Shown here piece by piece: positions 29,499-38,661 of a stretch of DNA of 64,000 bases. The notes below the pieces were generated by a model. It made no database searches and had not been told where the DNA came from. It was given only the letters and a program-made list of their open reading frames with translations. Origin of the DNA: CAVQBP01 sp963710745. GTDB lineage: Bacteria > Bacteroidota > Ignavibacteria > Ignavibacteriales > Ignavibacteriaceae. Within the stretch, counting starts at the first letter, position 1. Each line of letters starts with the position of its first letter. The stretch lies in NCBI GenBank assembly GCA_963710745.1, contig CAVQBP010000011.1, positions 62,001-126,000 of the forward strand. The letters run 5' to 3'. The position numbers and the translations under genes are program-made.

Positions 29499-30089
29499 AT
29501 GAACGAAAATATAACACCCGAAGAAAGTCTCATATTAATTACAAAAACAATAGAAGAGACTAAACAAAGATTTAAAGAAAATGGTCACATAATTATTTTA
29601 TGGGGAGTATTGACCTTTATTGTATTTGGCAGCCAGTATCTTTTTTCAGTACTGGGATGGTACAAGAAATTTGATATAATATGGACAACGGCTTTATTTC
29701 CGCTTGGGGCGATCTATACATTTATATACATTAAGAAAAATTTATATAAGAAAAATCTGCCCAAAACTCTTCTTACAAGAGTAATTGGAACAATGGGGTG
29801 GGCAATGGGCGCTAATCTTATGATTTTGGGGTTACTTTTCGGGAAGCAACTTGGTGATGCCATGGCACCGGTATTTATAATTCTACTTGCTTTATCTATG
29901 ATTGTTACGGGAGCATCCATTAAATTCAAGCCGCTATTTATCGGAGGTATCTTAATGAATTTAATCGGACTTAGTACTTTCTATTTTTCTAGGGATTATC
30001 ATGGTTTTAGCATGATGTTAGGAGCGTTAGTAGGATTGATAATACCGGGTATATTGCTCAATAAGGCGAACAGGAAAGAAAATGTATAA
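29499..30089 (+). CDS. Multi-pass membrane protein partnered with a winged-helix regulator
   Basis: 196 residues with five to six membrane helices after a soluble N-terminal 30 residues (ILWGVLTFIVFGSQYLFSVLG, IIWTTALFPLGAIYTFIYI, WAMGANLMILGLLFG, VFIILLALSMIVTGAS, ALVGLIIPGILLN). An AGAGGTT site precedes the ATG. Its end overlaps the next gene (30082) by 8 bases, so the two are translated together. Membrane protein/wHTH pairs of this type are common in FCB genomes, but the function is unknown. Confidence 0.75.
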   Translation: MNENITPEESLILITKTIEETKQRFKENGHIIILWGVLTFIVFGSQYLFSVLGWYKKFDIIWTTALFPLGAIYTFIYIKKNLYKKNLPKTLLTRVIGTMGWAMGANLMILGLLFGKQLGDAMAPVFIILLALSMIVTGASIKFKPLFIGGILMNLIGLSTFYFSRDYHGFSMMLGALVGLIIPGILLNKANRKENV

Positions 30090-30369
30090 AGAACTCGACC
30101 CCATATTACATTCGCAGCTTCGGTTATCAATAGTTTCTATTTTAATGACTGTAGAAGAAGCCGAATTTACCTTTATTAAAGAAACGACCGGGGCCGCGGC
30201 GGGCAATATAAGTATACAAATAAAAAAATTGCAGGAAGCCGGTTATATCAAAGTGAAAAAATCTTTTAAAGATAATTATCCGAATACTACTGTATCAATA
30301 ACTAGTAAAGGGATAAAAGCATTTGAAGAATATGTGAATGATCTTAAAAAATATATAAATCCCAAATAA
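30082..30369 (+). CDS. Winged-helix transcriptional regulator
   Basis: 95 residues. A MarR/PadR-like winged helix is evident: LDPILHSQLRLSIVSILM, then TFIKETTGAAAGNISIQIKKLQEAGYIKVKKSF (recognition helix and turn) and a wing VSITSKGIKAFEEYV. This size class usually represses its own operon. AGGAAAG precedes the ATG within the upstream gene, and overlap of 8 bases implies coupling with the membrane protein gene. The large secreted protein gene starts 49 bases later and may belong to the same transcript. Confidence 0.85.
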   Translation: MYKELDPILHSQLRLSIVSILMTVEEAEFTFIKETTGAAAGNISIQIKKLQEAGYIKVKKSFKDNYPNTTVSITSKGIKAFEEYVNDLKKYINPK

Positions 30370-30418
30370 TTTTTTTGCCATTTTGGTTAATTATATTAAC
30401 TACTTAATAGGATAAAAC

Positions 30419-33022
30419 ATGAAAACAGCACTATTTATTTTAATGGTTACTATGCTTGCGGGATTGAGTCTTGCCCAAAGCAAATCACAAAAATCTAATG
30501 AGCAGAATCTAAAAAACAAATTTCAAGGCGAGGAAGCGGTATTAGATTTCTACCGCCACTATAGTAAATTTACAGATCCCGGTGAATATGTTAATTTGTA
30601 TAAAGACCTCCCTTCTTCTCTGTTAGAACTTTGCAAGATCATTAGATCACAATATAATAATCCTTATGGGTCTGCTGAGGGTGAAGGTCAACTTCCAAAA
30701 GAAAGAGTAAATGAGGTAATGAAGTACCCGACTGTTAAATCAGCATTGGAAGGACTCCTATCCTTTGATTCATCCGGTTTAGTGCAGAACCGGAAACCTG
30801 AAAATCGATTAGGACTAATATGCCGGGATAATGCAATCTTACTTGCGTCCATACTTAAATATCGCGGTATTCCGGCTAGAGTACGATATGGATTTGCTCC
30901 TTATTTAATGCCCGGCTTACACGCAAATCACGTGATTTGTGAAGTATGGAATAAAAATGAAAATCGATGGATGCTTGTAGATCCAAGCACAGATAAGGTT
31001 GATTTTAGTAGGGAGCAATTCGATTTCAGTAATGATGTATGGCTTAAAATGCAGAAGAAAGAAATTGCTCCGAATTTATATGGAGTTCCGGGAAGATATA
31101 CTGGTATTATCCCGATATCAATGGTAGTATGCGGTGATATGTCATCGGTATTGGGAACAGAATATCCAGCTTTTCAATACCCGGCTTTGTTAGATGATAT
31201 TTTTCAAAACAACAATCAACTAACTTCAAAACAAACTGAAACGTTGAACAGTATCAGTGAAGCAATGAAATCTCTGGATTTTAGCCACCTAATGAAATTG
31301 CGTGTAATTTATAACGATACTCCTGAAATTCAATTTACGAGACAATTTGGAGGTAATACAGACAATGATGAAAATAACGTCGGCGGCAAAAATGTTTCAA
31401 CAAATAGAAGCAAAGTTGGAACAGAAGATACACAAGGAGGCAAATCTGAAACAGCTATAAAGCAAGTCTCAAAAAATGCTTTTAAAAAGGGTAGCATTTC
31501 GGTTTTAGATTTCTACCGTCAATACAGCTCATTTACCGATCCGGGAGAATATGAATATATGTATAAAGATTTACCCGAATCTTTACCGGAACTTTGCAGT
31601 ATAGTCAAATCCCAGTTTATTCATGTGTATGAAGAATTACCTCAATATAATGATCAAATTCCCAAAGAGAGATGGAATGAGTCACTTACAATGTATCCAA
31701 CAGTCCAATCGATTTTGAAAGCTCTTCTATCTTATGATTCCAGGGGTTTGGTAAAAGATCGGAAAGTAGAAAATCGATTAGTACTGGCCTGCAGGGAATA
31801 TGCAATTTTGCTGGCATCAATACTTAAATACATGGATATTCCGGCAAGAGTCCGTTGCGGATTTGCTACGTATTTAAATCCCGGTTCCTATACCAGTCAT
31901 ATAATCTGCGAAGTATGGAATAAAGATGAAAATCGTTGGATGCTTGTGGATCCAGGTAAGGATATGGTTGATTTCAGTCGGGAACAGTTTGAACTCGGTA
32001 ATGACACCTGGTTAAAAATGCAAAATAATGAAATAGAACTAAAATTGTATAGTATGATGGGTCAACCCGGAATGGTTATTATAACTATAGCATTATGCCA
32101 TGATTTAGCATCAATATTGGGTAGCGAATATCTTATTTATCAGCATTCACCAATATTGGTTTCTGCTTTCCAACAAAAATTAACTGAAAAAGAAATGGAA
32201 ATGCTTAACAGGGTAAGTGAATTAATGAAGTTAATTGATGCTGATAACCTTTCTAAATTAATGGAGATTTACAATAATAATACTCAAATTCAATTTACAA
32301 GCAGAGTGGGAGGCAATCCACAGAATGATGAAAATAACAGCAGCGGCAAAAAGGATACAAAAAATAATTCCGATATTGAATTTGTAGATATTCCAGGAGG
32401 AACGTTCATGATGGGAAGTCCGGTTACACAGCCGGGAAGAAAGGATGATGAAATTCAACACAAAGTTACATTGAGCGCTTTTAAAATGAGCAAATACTGT
32501 GTAACCTTTGAACAATACGATTCATTTTGTGATGCAACAGGAAGGAAAAAACCATGGGGATTTAAACGCGGTAATATGCCTGTATCCCAAATAAACTGGT
32601 ATGATGCACAGGCATTTGCAGAATGGATGGGATGCAGATTACCTACAGAAGCTGAATGGGAATATGCAGCCCGTGCAAATACTACTACTCCTTTTTATAC
32701 CGGCGATAACCTTACATCTGCTCAGGCATATTTTAATATCAAATCAGGAATGGAAGCCATGCCTGTTGGAAGTTTTCCTCCTAATGCTTTTGGATTATAT
32801 GATATGCACGGTAATATTGGTCAATTGTGCAGCGATTGGTATGGTGAATACGACTTAAAGGAAACGTTAGATCCCAAGGGACCGGAAACCGGAGGACAAA
32901 AAGTTATGCGCGGCGGCGGGTTTTGGGTATCGGCACAGGAATGTCGTTCAGCTAATCGTGTTCCGGTTCCAGCGGTAAACAGAGGCGCCGGTATTAGTTT
33001 TAGAATTGTAAAATCTGATTAA
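30419..33022 (+). CDS. Secreted double transglutaminase-like / FGE-sulfatase-type fusion protein
   Basis: 867 residues with signal peptide (MKTALFILMVTMLAGLSLAQ). Two related transglutaminase-like domains occupy about residues 40-330 and 360-620. Each has a Cys-His-Asp triad: LICRDNAILL (Cys135), ANHVICEVW (His171), WMLVDPS (Asp188), and LACREYAILL, SHIICEVW, WMLVDPG in the second. The C-terminal 220 residues are an FGE-sulfatase (SUMF1-like) domain: DIPGGTFMMGSP, CRLPTEAEWEYAAR, FGLYDMHGNIGQLCSDWYG, VMRGGGFW. Only one Cys (AQECRSANR) is near the formylglycine-enzyme active site, so it is more likely a binding or EgtB/Pvd-like domain than a true formylglycine generator. The combination with a duplicated transglutaminase is unusual. 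Confidence 0.8.
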   Translation: MKTALFILMVTMLAGLSLAQSKSQKSNEQNLKNKFQGEEAVLDFYRHYSKFTDPGEYVNLYKDLPSSLLELCKIIRSQYNNPYGSAEGEGQLPKERVNEVMKYPTVKSALEGLLSFDSSGLVQNRKPENRLGLICRDNAILLASILKYRGIPARVRYGFAPYLMPGLHANHVICEVWNKNENRWMLVDPSTDKVDFSREQFDFSNDVWLKMQKKEIAPNLYGVPGRYTGIIPISMVVCGDMSSVLGTEYPAFQYPALLDDIFQNNNQLTSKQTETLNSISEAMKSLDFSHLMKLRVIYNDTPEIQFTRQFGGNTDNDENNVGGKNVSTNRSKVGTEDTQGGKSETAIKQVSKNAFKKGSISVLDFYRQYSSFTDPGEYEYMYKDLPESLPELCSIVKSQFIHVYEELPQYNDQIPKERWNESLTMYPTVQSILKALLSYDSRGLVKDRKVENRLVLACREYAILLASILKYMDIPARVRCGFATYLNPGSYTSHIICEVWNKDENRWMLVDPGKDMVDFSREQFELGNDTWLKMQNNEIELKLYSMMGQPGMVIITIALCHDLASILGSEYLIYQHSPILVSAFQQKLTEKEMEMLNRVSELMKLIDADNLSKLMEIYNNNTQIQFTSRVGGNPQNDENNSSGKKDTKNNSDIEFVDIPGGTFMMGSPVTQPGRKDDEIQHKVTLSAFKMSKYCVTFEQYDSFCDATGRKKPWGFKRGNMPVSQINWYDAQAFAEWMGCRLPTEAEWEYAARANTTTPFYTGDNLTSAQAYFNIKSGMEAMPVGSFPPNAFGLYDMHGNIGQLCSDWYGEYDLKETLDPKGPETGGQKVMRGGGFWVSAQECRSANRVPVPAVNRGAGISFRIVKSD

Positions 33023-33119
33023 AAGGTACCAAAGGAAAATCAATTTGAATATTTGGCAGTATTAAATAGGGTGTTTTTATAATTCAGAATTATATGGCAT
33101 TAAAAATAAATGGATAGTT

Positions 33120-33284
33120 ATGGTTAAAGAATTTTTATTAAAAAGAAAAGATAATGAACCTCCATTTGTAATTTCAAAAATGGGAATGAGTTCTCAACAT
33201 ATAGGTATTCCAACAAATGAACACAAACCAAATGAAAAATATTTGGAACAATATAAGTTTTTTTGTTCCCGGTGTACAAAATAA
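33120..33284 (+). pseudogene. Truncated VOC-family fragment
   Basis: A 54-codon frame whose segment SQHIGIPTNEHKPNEKYLEQYKF aligns by eye with YHHLGIPTKTPIKGEIYLKDYK of the complete VOC gene at 52965. It ends early, and the remaining two thirds of the family are absent. Confidence 0.5.
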
Positions 33285-33299
33285 TTATCATTCAGTTAA

Positions 33300-33640
33300 T
33301 GAAATATAAGAACATTAAAAGCATTATTGATTATTTTAGCAAACCGTATGATCTGATTCCTGAAATATTCAACTGGATAAAAGAAAAGGTAAAATATAAA
33401 TATTCAAAATTATCCGAAGCTGAAGTATTGTAAATATTCAAAATCAATATTTATCCGAAAATAAAATTTATCTCGATTCTGGATTAGCATTATACAAAAT
33501 TGCTGATTGCTTAAAATCCGGCCGAAAATATTATCTCAATTATCAACGAGTATTTCGATCAGAATTTCTTTGACTTAATTAATCATCTGAGAATAGAAGA
33601 AACAAAAAGGTTCCTTGTTGAATTTTTAGTAAAAAATTAA
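33300..33640 (+). pseudogene. Decayed AraC-family regulator fragment
   Basis: Frames shift several times, but the pieces SIIDYFSKPYDLIPEIFNWI, KYSKLSEAEVL and NIISIINEYFDQNFFDLINHLRIEETKRFL are those of the linker and first HTH of a membrane-type AraC regulator (compare the intact gene at 22779). Internal stops and the missing second HTH show it is dead. It lies directly upstream of the GNAT gene. Confidence 0.55.
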
Positions 33641-33703
33641 ATCGGGAGAAAATTTACAGATCAATACTGAAAAACTAACTGTAAAAGAAAAAATCGGTAT
33701 CTA

Positions 33704-34183
33704 ATGAATAAAAATGTTATAATATCAAAAATCACTAAAAACGATTTTGATCAATCAAAAGAACTGATCAAAGATTATTTATCATGGATTGATATTGACT
33801 TGTCTTTTCAGCAAATCGAAGAAGAGCTTAATTCATTTCCCGAAAAATATGAGGAGCCAAAAGGATCCTTTTATGTGGCTAAAGATGGAAATAAAGTTGT
33901 TGGTTGTATTGGACTTAAAGAAAACCAAGATAATATATGTGAAATGAAAAGGCTTTATGTCAGCGATGAATATAAAGGATTTGGAATAGGTAAAGAATTA
34001 ATTAAAACAATAATAGATGAAGCAAAGCGAAAAGGATACGAAAGGATGAGATTAGATACGTTACCTAAAATGAAGTCAGCCCAAAGATTATATAAAGGAT
34101 TTGGATTTTACGAAATTGAACAATATTTAATAAATCCGATAAAAGGTGCCGTATTTATGGAAAAAATGTTAAACGAAGAATAA
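33704..34183 (+). CDS. GNAT-family N-acetyltransferase
   Basis: 159 residues. The acetyl-CoA-binding motif A is clear: MKRLYVSDEYKGFGIGKELIKTII (V/I-x-x-x-x-(R/Q)-G-x-G/A pattern), preceded by the strand KVVGCIGLKENQDNICEM. It is followed by the motif B Tyr in AQRLYKGFGFYEIEQY. It transfers an acetyl group to an unknown amine. No clear ribosome site precedes the ATG. It is flanked by decayed fragments and by the tRNA-fragment attachment site, so it may be an acquired gene. Confidence 0.85.
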   Translation: MNKNVIISKITKNDFDQSKELIKDYLSWIDIDLSFQQIEEELNSFPEKYEEPKGSFYVAKDGNKVVGCIGLKENQDNICEMKRLYVSDEYKGFGIGKELIKTIIDEAKRKGYERMRLDTLPKMKSAQRLYKGFGFYEIEQYLINPIKGAVFMEKMLNEE

Positions 34184-34222
34184 CTAACTCAAAGCAAAAC
34201 GTTTAATTTTGAGGCTTTTGTG

Positions 34223-34265
34223 TGGGCGCTCACGGATTCGAACCGCGGACCCTCTGCTTGTAAGG
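34223..34265 (-). repeat. tRNA-Val(TAC) 3' fragment, probable attachment site
   Basis: On the minus strand this reads CTTACAA-GCAGA-GGGTC followed by a perfect T arm and TGAGCGCCC-A. It runs from the anticodon loop (TAC) to the discriminator of a tRNA-Val, with no 5' half. A degenerate terminator lies beyond it. It abuts the 3' end of a tyrosine integrase gene, the classic outcome of integration into a tRNA 3' end. The intact copy is not in this window. Confidence 0.75.
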
Positions 34266-34294
34266 AATAATGACATCTCAATTTTCTTTCAATT

Positions 34295-35095
34295 TTAGCC
34301 TGTTTTCACAAGTTTTAACTGAATATTTTTTTTTGTGCCTAAAAGTGTGCCCATATTTGCACGCTCAGATATTTGACGTCCTATTCTCTGCAATTCCATT
34401 TCAGTATAATGCTCCAAAGTTGTTTTAATATTTTTATGTCTCGCTAGGGTTTTTACATCAAAAATACTAAACCCAGAATTTACCAATCTGCTTATATAGG
34501 TTTTTCTGAGTGTATGTAAAGTATAATGGTTAAATCCATTATCTTTTAAGAACCTACTAAAAAATTTAAGGGAATCTCCTCTTTTATAATCAAATACTTT
34601 TCCTTCCTTAACCGGAAATTCGGTCATGAAAAAATCAAATACTTCATCATAAATAGGTAATAGATCCATTCTTTCTTCATCTTTTGCGTTGGTAACTGCA
34701 ACAAGTTTTTTCTTAAGATCAATATCCTTCCATTCTAATTTCACGAGTTCTGATCTTCTTAAACCAAGTGCTAATAATAAAAATATTACTTTATAATGTT
34801 TTCGATTTTTTTCTTTTAAATTATCTAATATCAGTAACATTTCTTTTTCAGGAACTGTTACAATTTTCTTGGGTCTCATCTTCCTTTTGGGAATCGGATT
34901 ATAATTTATATATCGAGCATTCAAGAAATAATCAAACATCATTTTTAATTTACTGAAATAACTCGCAATAGTATTTTTAGAACATCCTTTCGCCAACAAA
35001 TTCGTTTCGACACTCTCAATCATTTCTATAGTAATTGATCCAATAGGTCCGGCTGCAGCCAAACTTTTATACGGCGAAATAACAGCTCTTTGCAA
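34295..35095 (-). pseudogene. int: N-terminally truncated tyrosine recombinase (phage/ICE integrase)
   Basis: The frame encodes a SAM-like core-binding domain (NLLAKGCSKNTIASYFSKLKMMFDYFL) and a complete catalytic domain. Visible catalytic residues are LALGLRRSELVKLEW (Arg), HTLRKTYISRLV (His-x-x-Arg), LARHKNIKTT (His) and LEHYTEMEL (Tyr). The arm-binding N-terminal domain is missing. The first 20 codons are just the antisense of the HTH gene at 35039, and the only start is a TTG. The junction near 35035 therefore joins a beheaded integrase to another gene, presumably by an internal deletion. It lies 30 bases from the tRNA-Val fragment, its likely target. Confidence 0.75.
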
Positions 35096-35807
35096 ACGAG
35101 AATGGCTATTGCTGGGCCAGCAATAAATATTTTGCAGACCTTTATAAATGTGAGAAAAGATCTATAAGCAGATGGATTAACACTCTTATTGAGAAAGGAT
35201 ATCTTAAAATGACAATTGAAAAAGGAAGCATCAGAAAGCTTTTTCTGACTGACCAAAATATTAGACGGTGGACAAAATTGTCTACCCTATCTATTAATAA
35301 TACAATTAAATAATAAATTAATTATCGGAGAAGAAAAATTTCCTTCAAATCTCTTTAGTCTGGAAGAAAAAATTATCAATGAATTGTTTATTAAAACATG
35401 GGGCAGAAATCCTGCCGGAAAAGAAATTCCTAACATAATTGACCTGGTAAAAATATAGCTGGGAAGCTGTTGAATATGCGTTTAACCAGGCATGGCAATC
35501 CGGGCCCAAAGCAATGAATTACCGTTACATTAAAAAGGCTGCCGAAAGCAGATTTGAATTTATTAACCGCGAAAAGATAAAAGCTGCAGACAGAAAATCT
35601 GTTGAAAAAAATATCAAGGAGGCTGAGAGCATCAAAAAAAATCTTGCATCTGCAGAGAAAATGGGGGTTGAAGAAGGCTGGTTGACAAATATCTTCAAAA
35701 TAAAAAATGAAGACAATAATAAAATTCAAAAACCGGATGATAAAATTGAAAGAGAAAAAGAATTCCAAAATGCATTAAATGAAGAATTAAAAAGCAGAAA
35801 GGGATGA
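35039..35807 (+). pseudogene. Broken HTH/DnaD-like phage replication protein
   Basis: Starting at the integrase junction, the plus strand reads GPAAAKLLYGEITALC, then after shifts CEKRSISRWINTLIEKGYL. This is the winged-helix domain of phage or plasmid replication-initiation proteins. Farther on WGRNPAGKEIPNIIDLVK, then after a frameshift SWEAVEYAFNQAWQSGPKAM and NYRYIKKAAESRFEF form the DnaD-like C-terminal part. A Lys/Glu-rich tail ends at 35807. At least two frameshifts and a missing N-terminus make it non-functional. Its stop overlaps the next start (35804) in ATGA fashion. Confidence 0.65.
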
Positions 35808-36243
35808 CCATTTTGAAATTTTCCGAAAGCAATGAAATCAATGAACACAATAACAGTTTAAATTATCGGCAGCCGGCAGCCCTAAAAAACAATTTGAGAA
35901 AGAGTGCTGCAAAGGATATCTTTAGCTTTGCGTCTATGAGGAACCGGATTTGTAAAGAGCTGCAGCAGCTCCAAAATTTTGGTTTTAAGGTCTTTAGTTT
36001 CAATAAAAAGGATCGCCTTTCTTTCGGCCTGAAATATTTTGTAAATCATATTATTGTGTCAAAGAAATATCTGATTTTTATTGAAGTTAATCCGGGTAAA
36101 GAATTTCCTTCGGATGATAAAAAGAGCTGCAGCTTTTTTTATCTCATCTAAGTGCTTTGAACAAATCACTACACTTCCGGGTTATCAGGAATATTAAAGA
36201 TTGCAAAAGCCTTATGGAACTTTTAATCAACAAAAAATTATAG
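35804..36243 (+). pseudogene. Frameshifted VRR-NUC-like nuclease gene
   Basis: The first frame (115 codons) contains FGLKYFVNHIIVSKKYLIFIEV and PSDDKK. The adjoining frame continues KELQLFLSHLSALNKSLHFRV and ends at 36243. The spliced reading FIEV...S-D-(D/Q)-K-ELQLFL resembles the PD-(D/E)xK core of phage VRR-NUC or Holliday-resolvase-like nucleases (E-x-K followed by Q-K-x-x-x). One indel near 36120 breaks it. The family call is by motif only. Confidence 0.4.
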
Positions 36244-36251
36244 GGGTGAAA

Positions 36252-36611
36252 ATGGGAAAGCTTGAGAACTATAACCAGCTGCTCAACTGCCTGATGTATG
36301 GAAAGAATAATGCAGTAAGTGCAAAACATTTAGCAGGTAATTTCGAAGTGACGAACCTGCTCGAATTTAAACGTAAAGTGAGATCACTTGCACATTCTGC
36401 CCGTTCTAATGGCCATTGGATTATCGGGAACAGCAGAGGATACTATGTAGCATTACATCGTGCCGAATGGGAATCATATAAGAAGCAGAGACTTATAGCA
36501 ATAAACAATGAATTAAAAGCTATCGCAAACTGCGATAATATTTCTTTTGCAGATTTAATAAAGACTGTCTATGGTATAACACCCACAGATAAAAATTATG
36601 AATTATTTTGA
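36252..36611 (+). CDS. Winged-helix DNA-binding protein of the integrated element
   Basis: 119 residues from ATG 36252 (AGGGGTGA upstream; the longer frame from 36201 overlaps the nuclease gene). Residues about 20-66 read NAVSAKHLAGNFEVTNLLEF ... RKVRSLAHSARSNG, then WIIGNSRGYYVA, an HTH followed by a hairpin wing as in phage helix-turn-helix proteins. The C-terminal 45 residues are helical with no known motif. It lies in the replication module of the decayed element and may be a regulator. Confidence in the exact role is low. Confidence 0.6.
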   Translation: MGKLENYNQLLNCLMYGKNNAVSAKHLAGNFEVTNLLEFKRKVRSLAHSARSNGHWIIGNSRGYYVALHRAEWESYKKQRLIAINNELKAIANCDNISFADLIKTVYGITPTDKNYELF

Positions 36612-36700
36612 AAAAATATATTTTGTTTTTACAATTGTAAAAATCGGATTTTTATATACTTAATTCTAAACCCCCAATAAAAATCAGGAGCGAGAAGAAA

Positions 36701-36910
36701 ATGTACAGTGATTTCCAGGAACTATATTCAGACCCCATACACGAAAAACTGTTTCCGTTTTACCGGAATCTTGAATCAGCAGTAGAATTTCTTACTGGTG
36801 CTTCAGAAAGCTGTAAACCTTTATATATAGGTGATGTTGAAAAGGCTTTTGCAGCCCTTACAGCTGCTAAGCTGGTTATAAATAACCTAGGGGACCAAAG
36901 GGATAATTAA
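36701..36910 (+). CDS. Small hypothetical protein of the integrated element
   Basis: 69 residues with AGGAGCGAG upstream of the ATG. It reads YSDFQELYSDPIHEKLFPFY ... VEKAFAALTAAKLVINNLG, mainly helical. I do not recognise it. The good ribosome site and position 90 bases after the winged-helix gene support it as real. Confidence 0.5.
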   Translation: MYSDFQELYSDPIHEKLFPFYRNLESAVEFLTGASESCKPLYIGDVEKAFAALTAAKLVINNLGDQRDN

Positions 36911-37210
36911 TCTTTCCTTTTCATCCCGGATTACGTCGAAGAACCGGGAATTATTTTAGTGTACTAAATATTTACTTTTCAATTTATGGATTGTTAAACC
37001 AGCCTGCGTCAGAAAGGTATGCAATTTTGTAAACCTAAGATAAAATTGCAGCTGAATAAGTATGCTTTTTTTTGAAATTAAATTAGCTTTCATTTTTAAC
37101 CTGGTAAAATCCACCAAAAACCAGGCTCAATAGTATAAGACTTATTAACCAATTTTCCCATAAAAAAACTTAAAAAATATATACTATACAAATTTGGCTG
37201 AAAAATCAGG

Positions 37211-37264
37211 GTTCACCCGAACTTTGAGAAAGTTCGGGTGAACTTCTTAAAAGTTCGGGCGAAC
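37211..37264. repeat. Hairpin plus direct repeat (iteron-like)
   Basis: GTTCACCCGAACTTT pairs perfectly with AAAGTTCGGGTGAAC (15 bp, 3-base loop), and a third copy AAAGTTCGGGCGAAC with one change follows 6 bases later. Such repeats are typical of replication-initiator or repressor binding sites. Confidence 0.6.
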
Positions 37265-37311
37265 TGAACAATATAGAGAAAGAGAGAAAGAAAGAGAGAT
37301 TAGGAGAGTAA

Positions 37312-37328
37312 TGTGGATATGTGGATAA
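37312..37328 (+). promoter_or_regulatory. Two tandem DnaA-box-like sites
   Basis: TGTGGATAT immediately overlaps TGTGGATAA, the second being a perfect complement of the DnaA box TTATCCACA. They follow a 40-base purine-rich tract and the inverted/direct repeats at 37211, making an origin for the integrated element plausible. Confidence 0.5.
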
Positions 37329-37466
37329 CTTTTTTTGGCAGCAAAATGAAATGAAAGGAGCAAGCAAAAAAAACAATCAAAAAAGAAAGTGTACAAAGAA
37401 AGAAGAGTTGTATCTGCCGGGTACCCGGCTGATTGAAATAATTTGTGGAGATTAAAGTAAAAAAAA

Positions 37467-37493
37467 TACCCGCTTCACAATGTAAAGCGGGTA
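37467..37493 (-). terminator. Intrinsic terminator for the minus-strand gene
   Basis: TACCCGCTT/AAGCGGGTA with a 9-base loop. Read on the minus strand it is followed by a run of T (AAAAAAA on plus). Confidence 0.65.
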
Positions 37494-37651
37494 CTCTTGT
37501 TCAACTAAGTCCTCTAATTAACTATCCCTTTCTTTGGCAATTAAGGAATGTCAATTGAAGGGACTGAAATATAGATACATCGGTTGAGAATTTCAAATTT
37601 ATAAATTGATTATTTTTTATTTTAAAATAAAATTTTAATGCGAACTATTTA

Positions 37652-38190
37652 CTATTCTAGATATAGCGTCCATTTCACATCCGTGGATTTAACAAATTCA
37701 GCATTAATTTTTAATAAGCATTTGGGAGAAATGTATAAATTTATGTTCTGCTTTGATAAGATGTTTCGATCTGAAAGCATCTCATCTATTTTTTTGATGA
37801 CTGATTCTAATAGCTTCCGTTTCTGAGCGGGCATTAACATTGATCCATTCCCATTTTTCATTAAGCTCTTCTGAAACATTGATATAAACTTTTTCAATAA
37901 AAGTTTTACAGGCTTCTATGTTTTTATATAAAGATTTAATATCGAGGTTTGATAATTGAAATCTAATTAAATAATTAAAGACTTTATTCGTTCCAGCTAA
38001 ACAAACTTTAAACTTTGCTTTATACAAACCGGCTTTCTATATAAAAGAATTTTACATAATCTATTATATTATTATAACTAGACATAGATTTTAATTCAGT
38101 TAAGTCTTTTCTACTATTTTTTAGATTTAAAGAATCCTCATTTATAATTTTAACAGGTCTATCTGTCTCTTCCTTAAAAATTTTAGGGTT
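37652..38190 (-). pseudogene. Frameshifted hypothetical gene of the integrated element
   Basis: Three overlapping minus-strand frames join end to end: SMSSYNNIIDYVKFFYI, then GLYKAKFKVCLAGTNKVFN ... IEKVYINVSEELNEKWEWIN, then KKIDEMLSDRNILSKQNIN. Each overlap is a few codons long, as expected if single indels broke one protein of about 170 residues. No family is recognised. A terminator lies downstream at 37467. Confidence 0.35.
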
Positions 38191-38209
38191 TCTCCCCTTA
38201 CCCCTAAAC

Positions 38210-38450
38210 TAAACCATATTAAGCTGCTCACTTCCGCTTTTACTTTGGGAGTGAACAACCTTATTTTCGCTAGGCTTAAAATTAAGTCGATTCATGCCCC
38301 TGTAATCGGCTATAATAACAATCGCTGATTCACTCCCTGGTTTTGTAGGAGTGCCCCTGCTCAGAGCCGCTTGTAAAAGCAAGGAGCAGACTTCCCCATC
38401 CTGCTTCTCAACTCTGCTGATTTTTATGATAGCAGAGGCACTCTGGTATT
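38210..38450. ncRNA. Candidate structured non-coding element
   Basis: A gene-free stretch dense in inverted repeats: GGGAGTGAA (38247) with TTCACTCCC (38329); CTGCTC (38357) with GAGCAG (38384) enclosing GCTT-GTAA-AAGC; and CTCTGCT (38412) with AGCAGAG (38431). It is also locally richer in G/C than its surroundings. This suggests a folded RNA or a phage packaging/origin element. No known RNA family is recognised. Confidence 0.35.
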
Positions 38451-38661
38451 ATTGAGGTGAATAAATCTTTTCAAAAATAAAATTGTATAATAATGGCGTA
38501 AGGTTGGTGTGTAAAATCGAAATAAATATTTAATTTAATTAGTAAAGATTTATCTTTTTTTTGTTATTTTTATCAACGGTCAATATTCTAATATATAATC
38601 TGGCATGACAAGAATTCAATCCAGGTAATTTATTTTTATATCTAAATTCTAATTATTATAT

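Noticed and set aside
32601..32858. Plus-strand frame inside the transglutaminase/FGE fusion
   Set aside because: Out-of-frame shadow of the fusion gene.
36911..37210. Possible genes after the 69-residue protein
   Set aside because: Only very short frames; the stretch is AT-rich and likely non-coding up to the origin-like repeats.
36911..38660. CRISPR array (looked for because of repeated GTTCG-type motifs)
   Set aside because: The three repeats are not regularly spaced with unique spacers and no cas genes are present.
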